From contig SNVD02004565.1 of NCBI GenBank assembly GCA_013180625.2, forward strand, positions 868,001-932,000: DNA of 64,000 bases, in the 5' to 3' direction. Source of the stretch: Boswellia sacra (lineage: Eukaryota; Streptophyta; Magnoliopsida; Sapindales; Burseraceae). Below the pieces are notes generated by a model. That model worked only from the letters and a program-made list of their open reading frames with translations. It ran no database searches and had not been told where the DNA came from. Shown here one piece after another: positions 24,372 to 37,609 of the stretch (the first letter of the stretch is position 1; every line of letters begins with the position of its first letter). Both the position numbers and the translations under genes were made by a program.

Positions 24372-26309
24372 ATGGGAAAAAGTTTAGCATCTGCCCTGTT
24401 CTATTGTGTGCTGTTTGGTCTTCTTGTTTCATGTTTTGCTCAGTCTCAGACCTGCCGGAGCTATACTTTCAGCGACAATCGCCAATACGCCACATGCAGT
24501 GATCTTTCTGCTCTGAGTTCATTCCTCCACTGGAGCTATGACTCATCAACCAACTTTGTTGATCTTGCATTCCGTCACACCGGAACCAGCTCATCACGGT
24601 GGACTGCATGGGCCCTCAACCCTACTGGAGCACAAATGGCGGGGGGTCAGTCTCTTGTGGCGTTCCAAGATTCCTCTGGAGTTGTAGTTGCTTATACTAC
24701 TCAACTTACAGGGTCGCCATCTATGCAAAATGAGAGTTTGAGCTTTCCAGTGTCAAACCTTACCGCTACTCTGACGGGCGATGAGATGATTATTTTTGCC
24801 ACACTTCAACTTAATAGTAATTTGTTATCAACTAACCAAGTTTGGCAAGAAGGTCCAATGAATGGGAACAATCCTGGTCAACATTCAATGGGCGGGGAGA
24901 ATGGCAGGTCAATCGGAACTATTGATTTTACAACCGGACAGACCCAAGCAAACAGTGGAGGTGTCACCTCCAGACAGAGGAGAAGGAACGTAAGTGATTC
25001 AATCTCTTTGTTAATTAATTGAATTTATTGTTCATCTTGTTTATAGATTGCTTCTCATCTCAATTAACATCAAAATCATCTAGACAAGGATGAGTTGGCT
25101 CATGCAGACGGGGAAGTTTCAGTACAAATAAATTTCCTATCTGAGTTTCATTTATTTAATTAGGATTTTCATTATTTTAGGATGCTAAATTTTAACTGGT
25201 ATTTAATGGAAAATTCCCCCATATGAGTTCTCTTTGTCGTGGATTCGACATAAGCCATGTGTTAGTTTTCCTTTAGCTTCAACTTGAATCATAAGCTTAA
25301 CAAACTTGATTTTATTATAATAAAAACTCGGACAATTTTCAAGTCTTAATCTGTAACATATGTGTATATTTCTGGATTGAATTTTAAAGGTGATTGAATT
25401 GATTTGCAGACTCATGGAGTGCTGAACGCCGTGAGTTGGGGGATTCTGATGCCCATGGGGGCCATGATGGCTCGGTACCTCAAGGTGTTCAAGTTTGCCA
25501 ATCCAGCTTGGTTTTACCTCCATATTGCGTGCCAATCTTCGGGCTATATTGTTGGTGTTGCTGGGTGGGCAACTGGCATCAAGCTTGGCAATGATAATAC
25601 TGTGACAAAATACAACACACACAGGAACATCGGCATAACCCTCTTCGCCCTTGCAACTCTTCAGGTAAGAACATATTCATGGTCAATCATTTCATTTTCA
25701 GCCAATTAATCATCTTCATGAAACAAAGCATAGCAATAATTATGTCTAACTTACACCTCTCATGCCACTTTAGTATAATCAACTTATATATGTTCTATTT
25801 TTTGACCGAACTCTGTTCTGGGCAAACTTGGGTTCATCTCCAAACCTTAAATATTTCCAAAAAGCCCAATCTTTGGCATCCTATCACATGTTTTTTCACT
25901 CATTATAAATTGAAGAAGCAGAGAAGTTACCTCATGTGCTTATTTGATTTTAGTCTTCTAATTGAACATTTCTGATATGCAGATGTTTGCATTGCTTTTG
26001 AGGCCAAAGCCAGATCACAAATACAGACTATTCTGGAACATCTACCACCACGCCATTGGGTACACAATCATTATTTTGAGCATCTATAACGTCTTTGAGG
26101 GCTTTGACATCCTGGACCCCGAGGATCACTGGAAGTGGACCTACATAGGCATTCTGATATTCTTGGGTTCTGTTGCGCTTTTACTGGAAACCATAACCTG
26201 GTACATTGTTCTCAAGAGGAAAAGTGAGAATTCTGAGAAGAACCCTTACAGCACAAATGGAGTAAATGGAGTCAATGGTCACAGTGCCAGGACACAACAG
26301 AGCGTGTAG
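24372..26309 (+). CDS. DOMON-cytochrome b561 protein, three exons (copy c)
   Basis: Exons 24372-24989, 25410-25664 and 25983-26309 give 399 aa with the same two phase-0 introns as copy b. Signal peptide about 1-24 (ending SCFAQ). DOMON ligands Met89 (AQMAGG) and His171 (GQHSMGG). b561 histidines in THGVLN, FYLHI, NTHRNIG and YHHAIGY. The tail [17 protein letters not shown] resembles copy b. An in-frame ATG lies 21 bp upstream at 24351; the later one is used because it directly precedes the signal peptide. All ligands are present, so it is probably functional. Part of exon 3, from about 26192, is repeated at 49997-50114, where tandem unit 2 begins. Copies b and c are clearly paralogues by local duplication. 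Confidence 0.92.
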
Positions 26310-27011
26310 TTATACATATAGCAGAATAATTATTAGTATTGTTCTGTTCTATTATAACCCATGAGTTTATTCTTACAGCTCATTACACCATCAGTGAGCA
26401 TCTTTTAGATGATTTCTATACCTTCTGAGATCGATCTTACTGTTTTTTGTGATGTTATTTATAGTCGTGATTGTGAGGAGAGTGCTAGCAGCACATATAG
26501 CTAGGTTGTAATAATTTTTTTCCCTGTATTATAAACAGACACACACCATTGTATTTCTTTTCTAATTAATTATTTTATCCCATTCATTCTGGATTCTTTT
26601 ATAATCTTTTTTTAGCTTTTATTCTATTGTTACAATAACAATCTAAAATTCAGGTATGATTAAGTAGGAATATCACATCTTCATCCTCAGTACTAAAATT
26701 ATGGACCATAAGTTGGGCTAATAAGCATTTCTCTGTAAAAGAAATATCTGTTCAAACATCGGTACAACTTCCAAAAGGTACTTGGGCTAATATTTTGGGC
26801 AATATAACAAGCACTAAGTCAACAAGATCCAAAATCAAAACTGTCTTGTGCTTGAGGGAATTGGATAACACAACCCGATGTTGGCGTACCACTGAACCTA
26901 ATCCATTTGCGCACCGAATTTGGAAGGGGAAAAAGAAGGCATGTTGTTCTTCTTCAGTCAAAATTGTGGCCCGTAAAACTTCTATAAAAAGGGTCATGCT
27001 ATTGTGTATCT

Positions 27012-27188
27012 AATATATGGTATAAAATTTAAAAATTATATAAAAATTATGGATGAGTTTATAAAAATTATAAATGAGTATATAAAAATTGTACGTACAA
27101 CTTTATATACTTATTTATAACTTTACTAATTTTTATATACTTATTTATATTTATAATTTTTATATAATTTTTGAATTTGATATATGGT
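27012..27188. repeat. AT-rich inverted repeat (MITE-like), shared with unit 2
   Basis: GGTATAAAATTTAAAAATTA at the left faces its near reverse complement at the right, around a GTACGTAC centre near 27090. The same structure lies at about 50772-50945 in unit 2, so it predates the duplication. No target duplication is resolved. Confidence 0.55.
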
Positions 27189-27627
27189 CATCGTCGGATG
27201 TACCGTAATAAAACGCCTATAAAAAGGTTTATTGATGAATGAAATGCTTATATGTTTATGCGTAATTCTCTCCCTACACACGGGCTTACTTGGCTAATTC
27301 CACTTCTTTAATTTTTTTTTTTACGCTAGCATTTAAATATCTCTATTTTTCAATTGGTCTATGTATATATATAATACACACCATATAAAGATGATTTTTA
27401 TGAACCTAACTATAACAATGAACCCTCATCCACCCTAAAGAGCTTCTGCACCAAATAAAAAAAAAAAAAAAAAAGCTGAACCAACAAAACAACACCCCAT
27501 CATGAGGCGTCAGCGGCTGCACCAAAGTTCTTGTTTAGGTAGAGCATTTAAGCTGGGTCGTTTACTACTTTCACCCCTGGTTAAGCATTTATATTTCAGC
27601 ACCACCGTTTATTGTTTTATTTAAAAT

Positions 27628-27842
27628 GAGTAATACTATTCTTATAAATTACTTATACAAACTCATACATATAAACTGACATGATATGATATGATTTGAT
27701 AAATAAATACAGTGATTTGATAAATATATATTAATAATAAATAACATTGATTTAATATAGGTAATGTGGCGATCATATATGGATGTCATATCAGTTTGTA
27801 TGTGTAAATCTGTATAAATATTTTGTACGAGTAACATTACTC
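27628..27842. mobile_element. 215-bp MITE, present in unit 1 and absent from unit 2
   Basis: Ends GAGTAATACTAT and (inverted) GAGTAATGTTAC. Perfect 9-bp duplications ATTTAAAAT flank it at 27619-27627 and 27843-27851. Unit 2 has the empty site, a single ATTTAAAAT, near 51940-51950. This is direct evidence of insertion, and the element arrived after the duplication (or was precisely lost from unit 2). Confidence 0.9.
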
Positions 27843-27851
27843 ATTTAAAAT

Positions 27852-28745
27852 TATTTCTTTGTCTACTATTATGAATCATGGATTGGGCTAGTACTTAAAA
27901 AAACTGGTGGATATTGTCATAAAACAGCGTTCAAAATGTGGTTCAAGGGTACGATAGCACTAGCAGCCATTTTAACACAATATGGACACCTTTTGCAGTA
28001 ACCAGTAATCGACCCAGAGTTTTCTTAAAAAGGTTTATGAAACCTACCCAAAACCTAAGTTATTTGTCATTTCATCATACAAATTAAAATAAAATTTAAT
28101 ATATTTAAAAATATAATTTATAATTAAAATATTTTTATCGTATAATAGTGTAATATTTAATAATATTATGTCCATATAGTTAAAAAAAATCTTTAGTAAA
28201 TTTAATTAATTCTTGAAAGTTTATAACAAAAAGATATTTGTTATATTTTAATATTATTATTAATTTAAAAAAACTTTAATATTTTAAGATAAATAATTAT
28301 AAGTTCTTATTTCTATTAACTTTATTTTTATTTTTTAATCGTATAAAGAATAGTGATTGAAATTTTTTAATTTTATAAAAATTTATAAAACGGAAATAAT
28401 AGGTAAAGGGTATTTTAGTCTCTAAAATAATATATAAGGGCGTTAGTGTTAGTTTCTAAAACATTTGAGTTTTGAGAATAGTTAGACCAAATCATAGGGC
28501 TAATCCATAAGTAAATCTCCTTATTTAAACCTTACTCGGAATCCGAATTCCAAGCAGAAAAGGAAAATGATTTCCCATTTTTTTCTTTTTTAACAGGAAA
28601 GAAATTTCTGAATTCTAATCCTAATCCTACTCTCATTCAGATTAATTCTACCATTATAAATACATTACATTACATTACAACACCTCCTCAAATTCATCCT
28701 TCTCAGATTTTACGCCTCTCGATCAAAATCATCATCTGTTTCATC
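27852..28745. other. Upstream region of d1
   Basis: AT-rich DNA collinear with 51945-52870 and, from about 28250, with 57885-58413. It ends in the shared d promoter and 5' leader. No other gene seen. Confidence 0.6.
28655..28662 (+). promoter_or_regulatory. Candidate TATA box of d1
   Basis: TATAAATA 91 bp before the d1 ATG, followed by a repeated ATTAC tract. d2 (52767-52774) and d3 (58310-58317) have the same box 104 bp before their ATG; the difference is a 13-bp duplicated TTTCCTYCTCAGA leader segment in d2 and d3. Confidence 0.5.
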
Positions 28746-29947
28746 ATGAAAATTAATATTTCTTCCAGCTGCAGGTGCAGGATGATGCTCTGGTTCTCTT
28801 CTGTTCTTCTTTTTTCTTTGTTTCTCTCAACTTCTGCTCAGTCTTGCACGAACTATACTTTCTCAAACCAAATTACTTACCGTGCATGCAACGATCTTCA
28901 TGCTCTCAACTCCTATCTTCATTGGAACTACGATGAGGCCAGTAGGACCGTTGAAATCGCCTACCGCCACGCAGGCATCGACCCATCGTCAAGATGGATT
29001 GCATGGGCTGTAAACCCAACTGGGACAGGAATGCTAGGCTCGCAGGCTCTCGTAGCCTACCAGAACTCCGAGGGAATTTTGCGTGCATATACGTCTCCAG
29101 TGACGAGTTACGGTACAAATTTGCAAGAGGGTCCTTTAAGCTTTCAAGTGCCGAAGATTTCCGCAGAGTTTGCAAATAACGAGATGATCATATACGCCAC
29201 CATAGTGCTTCCAACGAACACGACAACTGTGAACCATCTATGGCAGGAAGGTCCAGTGAATGAAGATGGTACTCCTGGAATGCATAGTTTAAGCGGTGAT
29301 AACGTGAAATCAACGGGAACCGTCGATCTTCTATCCGGGAAAGTTGTGGCGACCAAAGGGGATGGAGGGAGGTGCAGTGTTTTGTTCAAGAAGGTTCATG
29401 GAGGACTAAACATGGTTAGTTGGGGAATTCTGATGCCAATGGGAGCCATGACTGCGAGATACATGAAGCAGTTCAAATCAGCAGATCCAGCATGGTTTTA
29501 CGCTCATATAATATGCCAGTCCTTGGCGTATACTTTGGTATTGTTGGAGCAGGGACGGGGCTTTATCTTGGAAGCAAATCTCATGGCATTCAATTTCATG
29601 CTCACAGGAATATCGGCATAACACTTCTAGTTCTCGGCTTCCTTCAGGTACTTGCGTTGAAATTGAGGCCGAATAAAGATCAGAGATACAGATCATATTG
29701 GAACTTGTACCACCACGGCGTTGGATACGTTGTCATTGCATTGAGCATTATAAATATATTCTTTGGCTTCAGCATTTTGCATGTTGGAAAGACGTGGAAG
29801 CTACCATACACCGTAATTTTGATTGTTTTGGGCTCAATGTCTGCGGTCATGGAGGCTTTTACCTGGTACACCTGGTACGTTAAGATCAGAAGGGCTAGGG
29901 CTACTGCTACTGCTAGTGCTAGTGCTGAAACGTCCGAAAAAGTGTAG
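28746..29947 (+). pseudogene. DOMON-cytochrome b561 copy d1, one-base frameshift
   Basis: An intronless copy nearly identical to d3. The reading frame is open from ATG 28746 to a stop at 29619-29621 (291 aa). A T is missing in the TTTT run near 29535, just after QSLAYT. The remaining homologous sequence (GIVGAGTGLYLG through TSEKV) continues in another frame to TAG 29945-29947. The truncated product keeps the signal peptide, the DOMON heme ligands (M96, H180) and the first two b561 histidines, but loses HAHRN and YHH, so it cannot bind both membrane hemes. It may be a real pseudogene or a homopolymer sequencing error. Strand and order match d2 and d3; MO25 copy A lies downstream in convergent orientation. 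Confidence 0.85.
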
Positions 29948-30321
29948 AACAAGTGTAGTGGAAAGGGATCAGAGGCTTTAATTTTTGTATTTAATTATTG
30001 AGTAGTTTTGGGTTTCTTTACTTAATTTTATAACTAATTTGTCTTGTTTTATTAGCTGAGTTACTTTTTCAAGATAGATTGAGAGCCCAACACTATGCAA
30101 CATTATTTAGGGATGTGATATAAATTTCTGCAAATCCCTGACAATAAGCCAAATTTGATTAAAACCCGCGGCAACCACACAATTAAAAAATATAAACTTT
30201 ATTATAGACACTGTGCAACACAACACTCCGGTGATATAAAGAATCCTCCCTTCCAAATGTAAAGGGAGAGTACTGCAATGCTACTTACAAAGGCAATAAC
30301 GGAAATCATATAGTTTAAATC

Positions 30322-30460
30322 GTAGTACTAGACTTATAACTCAAATACAACAAAAAGTCTACAACTAACGTAGTAGTAGACATGACAAAAATTTAGTGGA
30401 AGAGGAAAAAAAAAAAATAGAGAAATTACATTTACATTGTAAGTCTAGCATTATTGTACT
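30322..30460. mobile_element. Small MITE shared by all three units
   Basis: Ends AGTACTAGACTTATAAC and (inverted) AGTACAATAATGCTAGACTTAC. The counterparts are at about 54447-54592 (unit 2) and 59990-60120 (unit 3, more diverged). It was present before the triplication. The target duplication is unclear (TATAGTTTA against TATAAAAGTTA). Confidence 0.5.
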
Positions 30461-30504
30461 ATAAAAGTTAGTCAGAGTGAACATAAGAAGGAATTTTGAA
30501 CTTT

Positions 30505-30572
30505 CGAGTTAAGAAACTTAGGAAAGTTTAACCTTGAACGAGTTAAGAAACTTAGGAAAGTTTAACCTTGAA
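30505..30572. repeat. 34-bp tandem duplication, unit 1 only
   Basis: CGAGTTAAGAAACTTAGGAA plus 14 bp occurs twice in a row (30505-30538, 30539-30572). Units 2 and 3 have one copy. A recent slippage event useful as a unit-specific marker. Confidence 0.85.
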
Positions 30573-31042
30573 ACAGAAATGAAATGACCATCAAGTAGAA
30601 TAATCCTGCTCGCATTCACTTCGTAAAGACAAGAAGTTTTATTCTTCCACAAGGCATCAAAAGAATAGAAATTAATATTAAATTAACCATAAGGGGTTTC
30701 GGCAAATAAATCTTTATAGGCTCAAAAAATATATTTCACAATCATATAGGCAAGCAATTAAATATGTATCGAAAATTAACTTTAAAAAAAGCATATTCTG
30801 GCATTTTAGTATGAAATAATGAAATGCAATTGATCAGAACATATATATAGCACAAAGAATTCCATACCAGATGGGATGGAGGCTAAGTTAATTTACAAAG
30901 AAAAGTTTCAACTGGTTCTTTCTTACGCGTTCCTAATTAACAAATGGATAAGAAATTAAACTAGAGAATCGAAACTAGTTGCTAGAGAGCATTAAAATAT
31001 ACACTTTAGTTATTGTACAATTATTAAATGAGCAAATAAAAA

Positions 31043-31274
31043 TCAACTTGGATTCTCACAATCATCCGAATTATGATCGGTGCTTGGACGGTCACTTATT
31101 AGCTCCAAATTAGCAATCTCTCCCACAACAAAAGATTTGTCTGCTTCGAATTGTTCATTCACTGCGACGAAGCAGCAATTCCAAGGATAAGAATTTGAAG
31201 TTGGTATTATCATTTTTATAAGCATATTGACGCATTTCACCTTTATCAGTATTAAAGTTATTAAAGAATCGGAG
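31043..31274 (-). pseudogene. MO25-like copy A, 3' exons (left of CACTA)
   Basis: The last exon is 31043-31161, encoding [19 protein letters not shown] and ending DDCENPS-stop. It is followed upstream on the minus strand by 34 bp (31241-31274) of the preceding exon ([11 protein letters not shown]). There the CACTA element begins, cutting the exon. The continuation of the gene is at 47467-49996. The call is based on identity to the complete exon set of copy C. Confidence 0.88.
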
Positions 31275-31640
31275 CACTACAACAAAAATGATATTTAAGA
31301 ACATTTTAATAATAGCATTCTAGATTGAATGCTATAAAAAATCTACTATTGATAGCATTTCATGGAAAAATGCTATACTTTTTATTTATTCATAACATTC
31401 TTTTAGGAATGCTATCATAGGAATTATATTGATAACGTTTACAAAAAGAAATGCTATTAAAAAATTAGTATTAAAAACGTTTTAAAAGAATGCTACTAAT
31501 TTTACTATTTTATAACAATATTCTAAACGTTATCCAAGATTATTACGTCTTAAAACAATTACAGCATTTGTAAACGCCCTCTTTTAACTATGCTATTAAA
31601 ATCATTTCTTTTATATAGCATCCAATAAAAGCTATAGAAG
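31275..31640. repeat. 5' terminus and subterminal repeats of the CACTA element
   Basis: After the CACTA terminus, GAATGCTAT and its complement ATAGCATT recur at short spacing (about 31312-31640), with variants AACGTTTT and ATAACATTC. The matching 3' cluster is at about 47230-47455. Sites of this type are bound by the TNPA-class protein in En/Spm. Confidence 0.8.
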
Positions 31641-33881
31641 TGAAAATCACCCTCCAGCCAATAAGACTTGGCGAGCAAAAAATTCCCACCCTAATTTTGG
31701 GAAAAAAAGTCAAAAAGACTTGATCCCGCTGAAAATTCCCACCACATTTTTAGGAAAAAATCTTTTTTCTCTAGCCTACAATATCATGCATCTCTTTCAT
31801 TTATGTTTTTTTTCTCACTTTCTCTAACTTTCTATACTATGTGAGAGATCGAAAGTCCATGCGAGAGATAAAAAATCTGGGTTTATTTCTACAAGATGTT
31901 TAGCGTTTCTAAGATTTACTCAACATATAACGTAATAGATTTTGAGAGAGGTAAACTGATTTGTTCCAAAATTTCACTTTTTTTTTCTCTGGGTCTCATT
32001 TATTTTAGTTAATTTACGCATATAGATTCTCGATTGATGAATATTTACGTTTTTTTGTTTAATTTATTACTTAATGGCATAATTTGTGGACTAAGTTGCG
32101 AATCAAAAGCTTTGCATCGATTATGTCTCAAATAACATAACAGATTTTTGAGAGGTAAGTTAATTTGTTCCAAAATTATCCTTTTTTCTTATGGATTGCT
32201 TTTATGTGAGTTGATTTATGTATATAGACCATAGATGATGAATATTTAAGTTTTTTATGCGTAATTTATTGCTTATTTGCATAATTTGTGGACCAAGGAA
32301 TCAAAAGCTCTGCTTTGATAATTTCATATAGCTTATATAGTTATTATCTAATTCATGGTTCATTCACTTTTAACTTCTTTATAATTTTTTGAATCAGATT
32401 GGAACAATGGATATGTATTTATCTCTTGGATTGAAGATCCAAAACCCAACCAAGAAAAGCATTACCCAACAAGTGGAGAGGGTAAACACGAGGGCTGCAT
32501 TTTTTGGTATTTTCTCAACTTTGCATGTTGTTTTGCTTGTATTTTAATTGGCTGTATAAGTTAAACAATTCTTAATCTTAACCTAACTTCGGAATGGAGA
32601 GCAGCCCCATCAAAGGGTTCTCTTATTTGTCTAAAACTTTTTAGCTTTATCAAATATTGGGTGTTCTTAAGAATCATTTCAACGGATATATTGATAGTTT
32701 TTTTTTAAATTCCAATTTTTTCTTATGGATTTCCTGTATTTGGATTGATTTATATAGACAAATATTAGATTATAATAGTTAGGCTAATTTTTATGTAATT
32801 TCTTTCTTCTTTGAATATTTTGTAGCATTTTGGTTACCTTTATTTTGTTCATATTTCAGTCCACTATAAATCATTGTTAGCTCAACTGATAATTTTGATG
32901 ATATTGCTTCTTTTCATCATGTCATGGAGTTCTACTACTGTTTGTTTTTAATTATTTCAACATTATTTTCTAGAATATTGTTTTCATCTTAGAAAATTAA
33001 AACGTAATATTTAATTTGAACCAAAGATGGCAGGTCAATTTCAAGAAAATAGAGGAAAGTGGATTTTACATGCCAAAGGTGTAAAAGGTATGGGATTTTA
33101 AGTATTGTGCAAAAATAGCTTTTTATAACTTTTTTTTTTTATATCATGCTATTAAAAAACTAACAACAATAGCATTTTTTTTTGTAAAACAAGAAACGTG
33201 TACTCCATTTAAGCTATCTTCTTTTATTGCTTTTTCTTTATAACTACATAACATGTAATAATAAGATGTGTCAATCATTTCTAGCTTTTTATTACTTTTA
33301 CATATAGATAACTTATAATAATGCGTATGTGTCAATCTTTGTCTAGTAAAGCAACAAGTTGTAAGGCAATAATAGGCAATAAATTATTTGGTAGTAACTA
33401 ATAAATAATGTTAGTATTTTTTGATAGCACTAATTGGAAATCTATGTTTTGGTATTCTTAATTGAATGTAGTTGTTTCTACAGTCGTTACATTTGCCAAG
33501 GTTATTATAATGCTTACATTTTCTTCATTTTCTTTACATTTATTATTTTGATTTCTAGTTACCAATATAATTTGAGTTTTTGCACAAGATTTTTTCATGG
33601 ATCAAAATACACCTTTTAAGCTTTTGGATACAATAATAGGACATATTAAATAAGTCTGTAAAATTCATTATTAAAAGTATTTATTTTGATGAGTATGTTT
33701 TGGAATCATTGTTTTATGAGTTTTCTTGATACGTTTTCCATTTTTCTCTTTATTATTTGAATTAATATTAGTTGTTTGTTGGAATTTTGGCAGTTTCTAT
33801 AATTTTTGCCAATTCAGTTATTATCTCTTACTAATTTTTTCTTTAATTTCTTTAGAAAGGTATTTATCTGATAGCCATTCC
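31641..33881. other. CACTA leader upstream of transposase
   Basis: AT-rich non-coding DNA. It contains candidate 5' UTR material (AGAGATCGAAAGTCC near 31842) and two short frames with GT at their ends, one at 32408 (MDMYLSLGLKIQNP) and one at 33029 (MAGQFQENRGKWI), that could be untranslated or alternative first exons. Part of it (33225-33414) is repeated at 38488-38692. Confidence 0.45.
33225..33414. repeat. Internal direct repeat of the CACTA element, first copy
   Basis: The stretch from TTTTTCTTTATAACTA to GTAACTAATAAATAAT is repeated, about 90 percent alike by eye, at 38488-38692. One copy precedes the transposase and the other precedes the cargo ORFs, so the cargo seems to sit behind a duplicated element-derived leader. 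Confidence 0.75.
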
Positions 33882-36800
33882 ATGATGGATAAAAGTTGGG
33901 TGCATTTTAAAAGGTTTGTAGTATAAAACATTACATTAACAATAAATGCCATGCACAACTATAAGAAAAAACTAATGCTTTTTTTTTTTTGGCTTATTTG
34001 TAGAAATACTAAAGAGTATCTTGCTGGAGTTAAAAACTTTGTGAAAATGGCCAAGTCTAGGGTAGGAAAACAGGAATTACTTAGATGTCCATGTAAAAAT
34101 TGTCAAAATTTGTGCCACGAAAAGGATGAAATGGTGGAACTACATTTGATGAAATATGGGATGGACTTGTCATATACAACTTGGATTTGGCATGGGGAAC
34201 AAATGGGTGTAAAAAGTATTGATATGGAAATGACTGAGACATATAATCATTATATAGATACATATAGGGATGATGAAGCCTTCTCTCAAACCATTGATGA
34301 GCAACAAAATGAATGCCTTTCAAATTTTATAGATGATGCTAAAACCCCATTGTATCCTGGATGCACAACTTATACTAGGTTATCGGCAACTGTTGTCTTA
34401 TACAAGTATAAGTCAATGTATGGTCATTCTAATAAGAGTTTTGATAAACTCTTAGAGATATTGTTTGGAATGTTACCAAAAGATAACAAAATTCCAAAGT
34501 CTACACGTGTAGTTGAGTCATTATTAAAATCGTTTCAACTTGATTGTGATAAGATACATGCTTGTAGTAATGATTGTTGTCTCTTTAGGAATGACCTAGA
34601 AGCAAGTGAAAGTTGCCCGAAATGTGGATCTTCTAGATGGAAGGTAGATAGTAAAACTCAAAAGATTTATAAAGGCATTCCAGCAAAGGTGTTAACTTAT
34701 TTTCCAATAATACCAAGGTTTCGTAGGATGTTCGAATCATTATACTTAGCAGAACAATTAAGGTGGCATTATAATCATAGAAGTAGTGATGAGAACATGC
34801 GACATCCAGTGGATTCCTTGGCATGGAAGATAGTTGATAAAAAATGGCCGTGTTTCTCATCAGATCCAAGGAACTTAAGACTAGGTCTTGTAGCAGATGG
34901 ATTTAACCCTTTTGGTGATATTAGCTCAACATATAGTTGCTGGCCAGTAATGATGGTTACCTATAATCTCCCTCCATGGTTATGTATGAGAAAGGAACAT
35001 ATAATGTTAACTTTATTGATTCCAGGGCCTAAACAACCAGGTAAAGACATAGATGTTTATCTACAACCACTTATTGATGATTTGCAACAATTATGGGAGA
35101 ATGGGGTTGAAGTATTTGATGCATTCACTAAAACAGTATTTAATTTGAAAGCACTTTTAATGTGGACAATAAATGACTTTCCAGCATATGGTAATCTAGC
35201 AGGCTGTACCACAAAGGGGAAAGTTGCATGTCCTATATGCTATGTTAACACATCCTCACAATGGTTAAAACATAGCAAGAAAACTGTCTATATGGGTCAT
35301 AGGCGTTTTCTTCCTCCTATGCACACTTTCTGTACAAAAAAAAATTGGTTTGATATGGAAGTCATGAACATAGGGGCAAGCCTAGAATACTATCCGGTTC
35401 TCAAATTCTAGATGAGATGAAGAACATTGAAAATGATTGGGGGAAAAGATCAAAACAAAACAAGAGGAAGATACAACATAATGATATGTGGAAGAAAAAG
35501 TCTATTTTTTTTAACTTACCATACTGGGAGGTAGTTCTTACACTAAACTAAACTTTCTCTATTTTTTTTACTACTAATGCTTTTTGTTATTAATTATAGG
35601 CTTTAATTTTTTTTTTTTTGCAGCATCTAGTCTTGCGCCATAATTTGGATGTAATGCATATAGAGAAGGATGTATGTGATAGCATTCTTGGAACTTTGCT
35701 TAATATGAAAGGAAAATCAAAAGATGGACTTCAATCTCGTATGGATTTGGAGGAGATATGTTTAAGGCCTGAATTGTATCCAGAAGAAAGAGGAACGAAA
35801 ACTTATCTTCCACCAGCACCTCATACATTATCTAAGACAGAGAAAAAAACTGTTTGTAAAAGGTTGTTAGATTTAAAGTTGCCGGATGGATACAGTTCAA
35901 ATATTGGGAATTGTATATCAATGGATGAGCTTAAAATTATAGGTCTTAAGTCCCATGACTGTCATGTCTTAATTAAACAGTTATTATCTGTGGCATTGAG
36001 AGGCTTACTTCCAAAAGGGCCAAGAAATGCAATACTAAGGTTATGTGCATTTTTCAATGAGTTATGTCAGAGAGTTTTAGACAGAGAGAAATTAGAAACA
36101 CTTGAAGAAGAAGTTGCTGAGACTTTATGCATGTTTGAGAGGTACTTTCCGCCATCTTTTTTTGATATCATGGTTCATTTAACAATCCATTTAGGGCATG
36201 AAGCAAGACTATGTGGACTAGTCCAATATCGTTGGATGTATCCATTTGAAAGGTCATAAATTATCTTATTTATATTTCAAGTTTTTTTGTTATACTTATT
36301 TGATCGTTTGTTGATCTGTATGTTTTCACATTATCAGATATATAAAGAAATTGAAAGGATTCGTCAGAAATCGTGCAAGACCTGAGGGCTGCATTGTAAA
36401 ATGCTATCTTGCAGATGAATGCTTGAGTTTTTTTAGTGGCTGTATGGAACAAGTAGCTGAGATAGACTATCGTCTAACTAGAAATCAAGAATTTGAGCAT
36501 GACACAATACTTGAAGGTCGACCCATTTACACAGGAAAGATAATAATGTTAAATGATGAGAGACTACAAGATGCTCATCGATATGTATTATTTAATACAT
36601 TTGAAGTGGAGCCATATCTACAGTAAGTTCTTGAACCATTTAATTAAAATGACCTAAGATAACTTGTTATAACACTTTTTCTTTTCAGATTGCACTTGGA
36701 GGAATTAAAGTTTGGAAATCAACGACTTGTAAGAAATGAAAGTTTACTTTGGAGTAAACACTCAAAAGATTTCTCTAGTTGGTTTAAGCATAAGGTTGGA

Positions 36801-37484
36801 ATATAAAATATAGATTTATCTTGTTTACTTCTCTATTTGTTTCTTACTTTTTATTCCTTAATTTGTAAATAGATTAAGAGCCAAAATAATGAGAACATCT
36901 CCACAACAATAAAATGGTTGGCACATGGTCCTCGAAAGCAAGGTATGTCATACTCATCATATGTCATCAATGGTCATCGTTATCATAGAAAAGAAGATGA
37001 GAAGTCTACTCAAACTAGTGGTGTTACAATTGAGGCAGCAACAGTTTGTCGAGCTAGCTCAAAAGACACAAATAGTTGTGTTGATACCATTGCTTACTAT
37101 GGTGTAGTTAAGGATATAATATTGCTTGATTACTATACTTTTCAAATTCCAATACTTGATTGTAAGTGGGCTAATATAAGAAATGGTGTTAAAGTTGAAG
37201 ATGGTTTTACTTTGGTCAATCTTCACCAACGGCAACAGCAGTTTGAAAGAGACTCTTTCATTTTAGCATCACAAGCAAAACAAGTATTTTATTCAAGGGA
37301 AAACGAATTGTCAAATTGGTATGTTGTACTAAGGGCACCACCGAGAGGTTTTCATGACTTGGATGCACATGTTGAGAATTTTGACACATCTTTAAGACCA
37401 TTGGACCCCTCAAAGCTTGATAAAAACATTGATGATGAAGATAATGACTATTTGAGAAAGGACTGTGAGGGTATTTATGTATAG
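33882..37484 (+). pseudogene. CACTA transposase (TNP2 type), six exons, one frame break
   Basis: Exons: 33882-33913, 34004-35530, 35624-36252, 36338-36622, 36689-36794, 36873-37484. The N-terminal transposase-associated domain starts MMDKSWVHFKR, then has CPCKNCQN and YTTWIWHGEQ. The TNP2 catalytic region follows with CSNDCCLFRND, CPKCGSSRWK, DGFNPFGDISSTYSCWP, TINDFPAYGNLAG and CPIC. Next come WEHLVLRHNLDVMHIEKDV, a DUF4218-like part (LPKGPRNAILRLCAFFNELC, PCFERYFPPS-like) and a DUF4216-like C-terminus (YYGVVKDIILLDYYTFQIPIL, DCKW). Splicing is in frame except for one missing base near 35395 in exon 2, which brings a stop at 35409-35411 just before GSQILDEMKN. It needs about 1,063 codons, full length for the family. 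If the deletion is real the enzyme is dead. Confidence 0.9.
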
Positions 37485-37609
37485 TACAAATTGTTCAATC
37501 AATTAGAATTCTTGCTGGCTCAAAATTTCCTCTGCTTTTCGGCAACCCATGAAGTTTAATCTTGAGTCATGTAACTACTGTTTAAATCTTTGATTTAATG
37601 TGTGTGTGA

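Noticed and set aside
28906..29389. Antisense ORFs inside the d gene copies (also at 53031-53514 and 58574-59057)
   Set aside because: Shadows of the real coding frame, conserved only because the d copies are nearly identical.
29420..29947. Separate gene starting at 29420
   Set aside because: It is the second half of d1 in the shifted frame, not an independent start.
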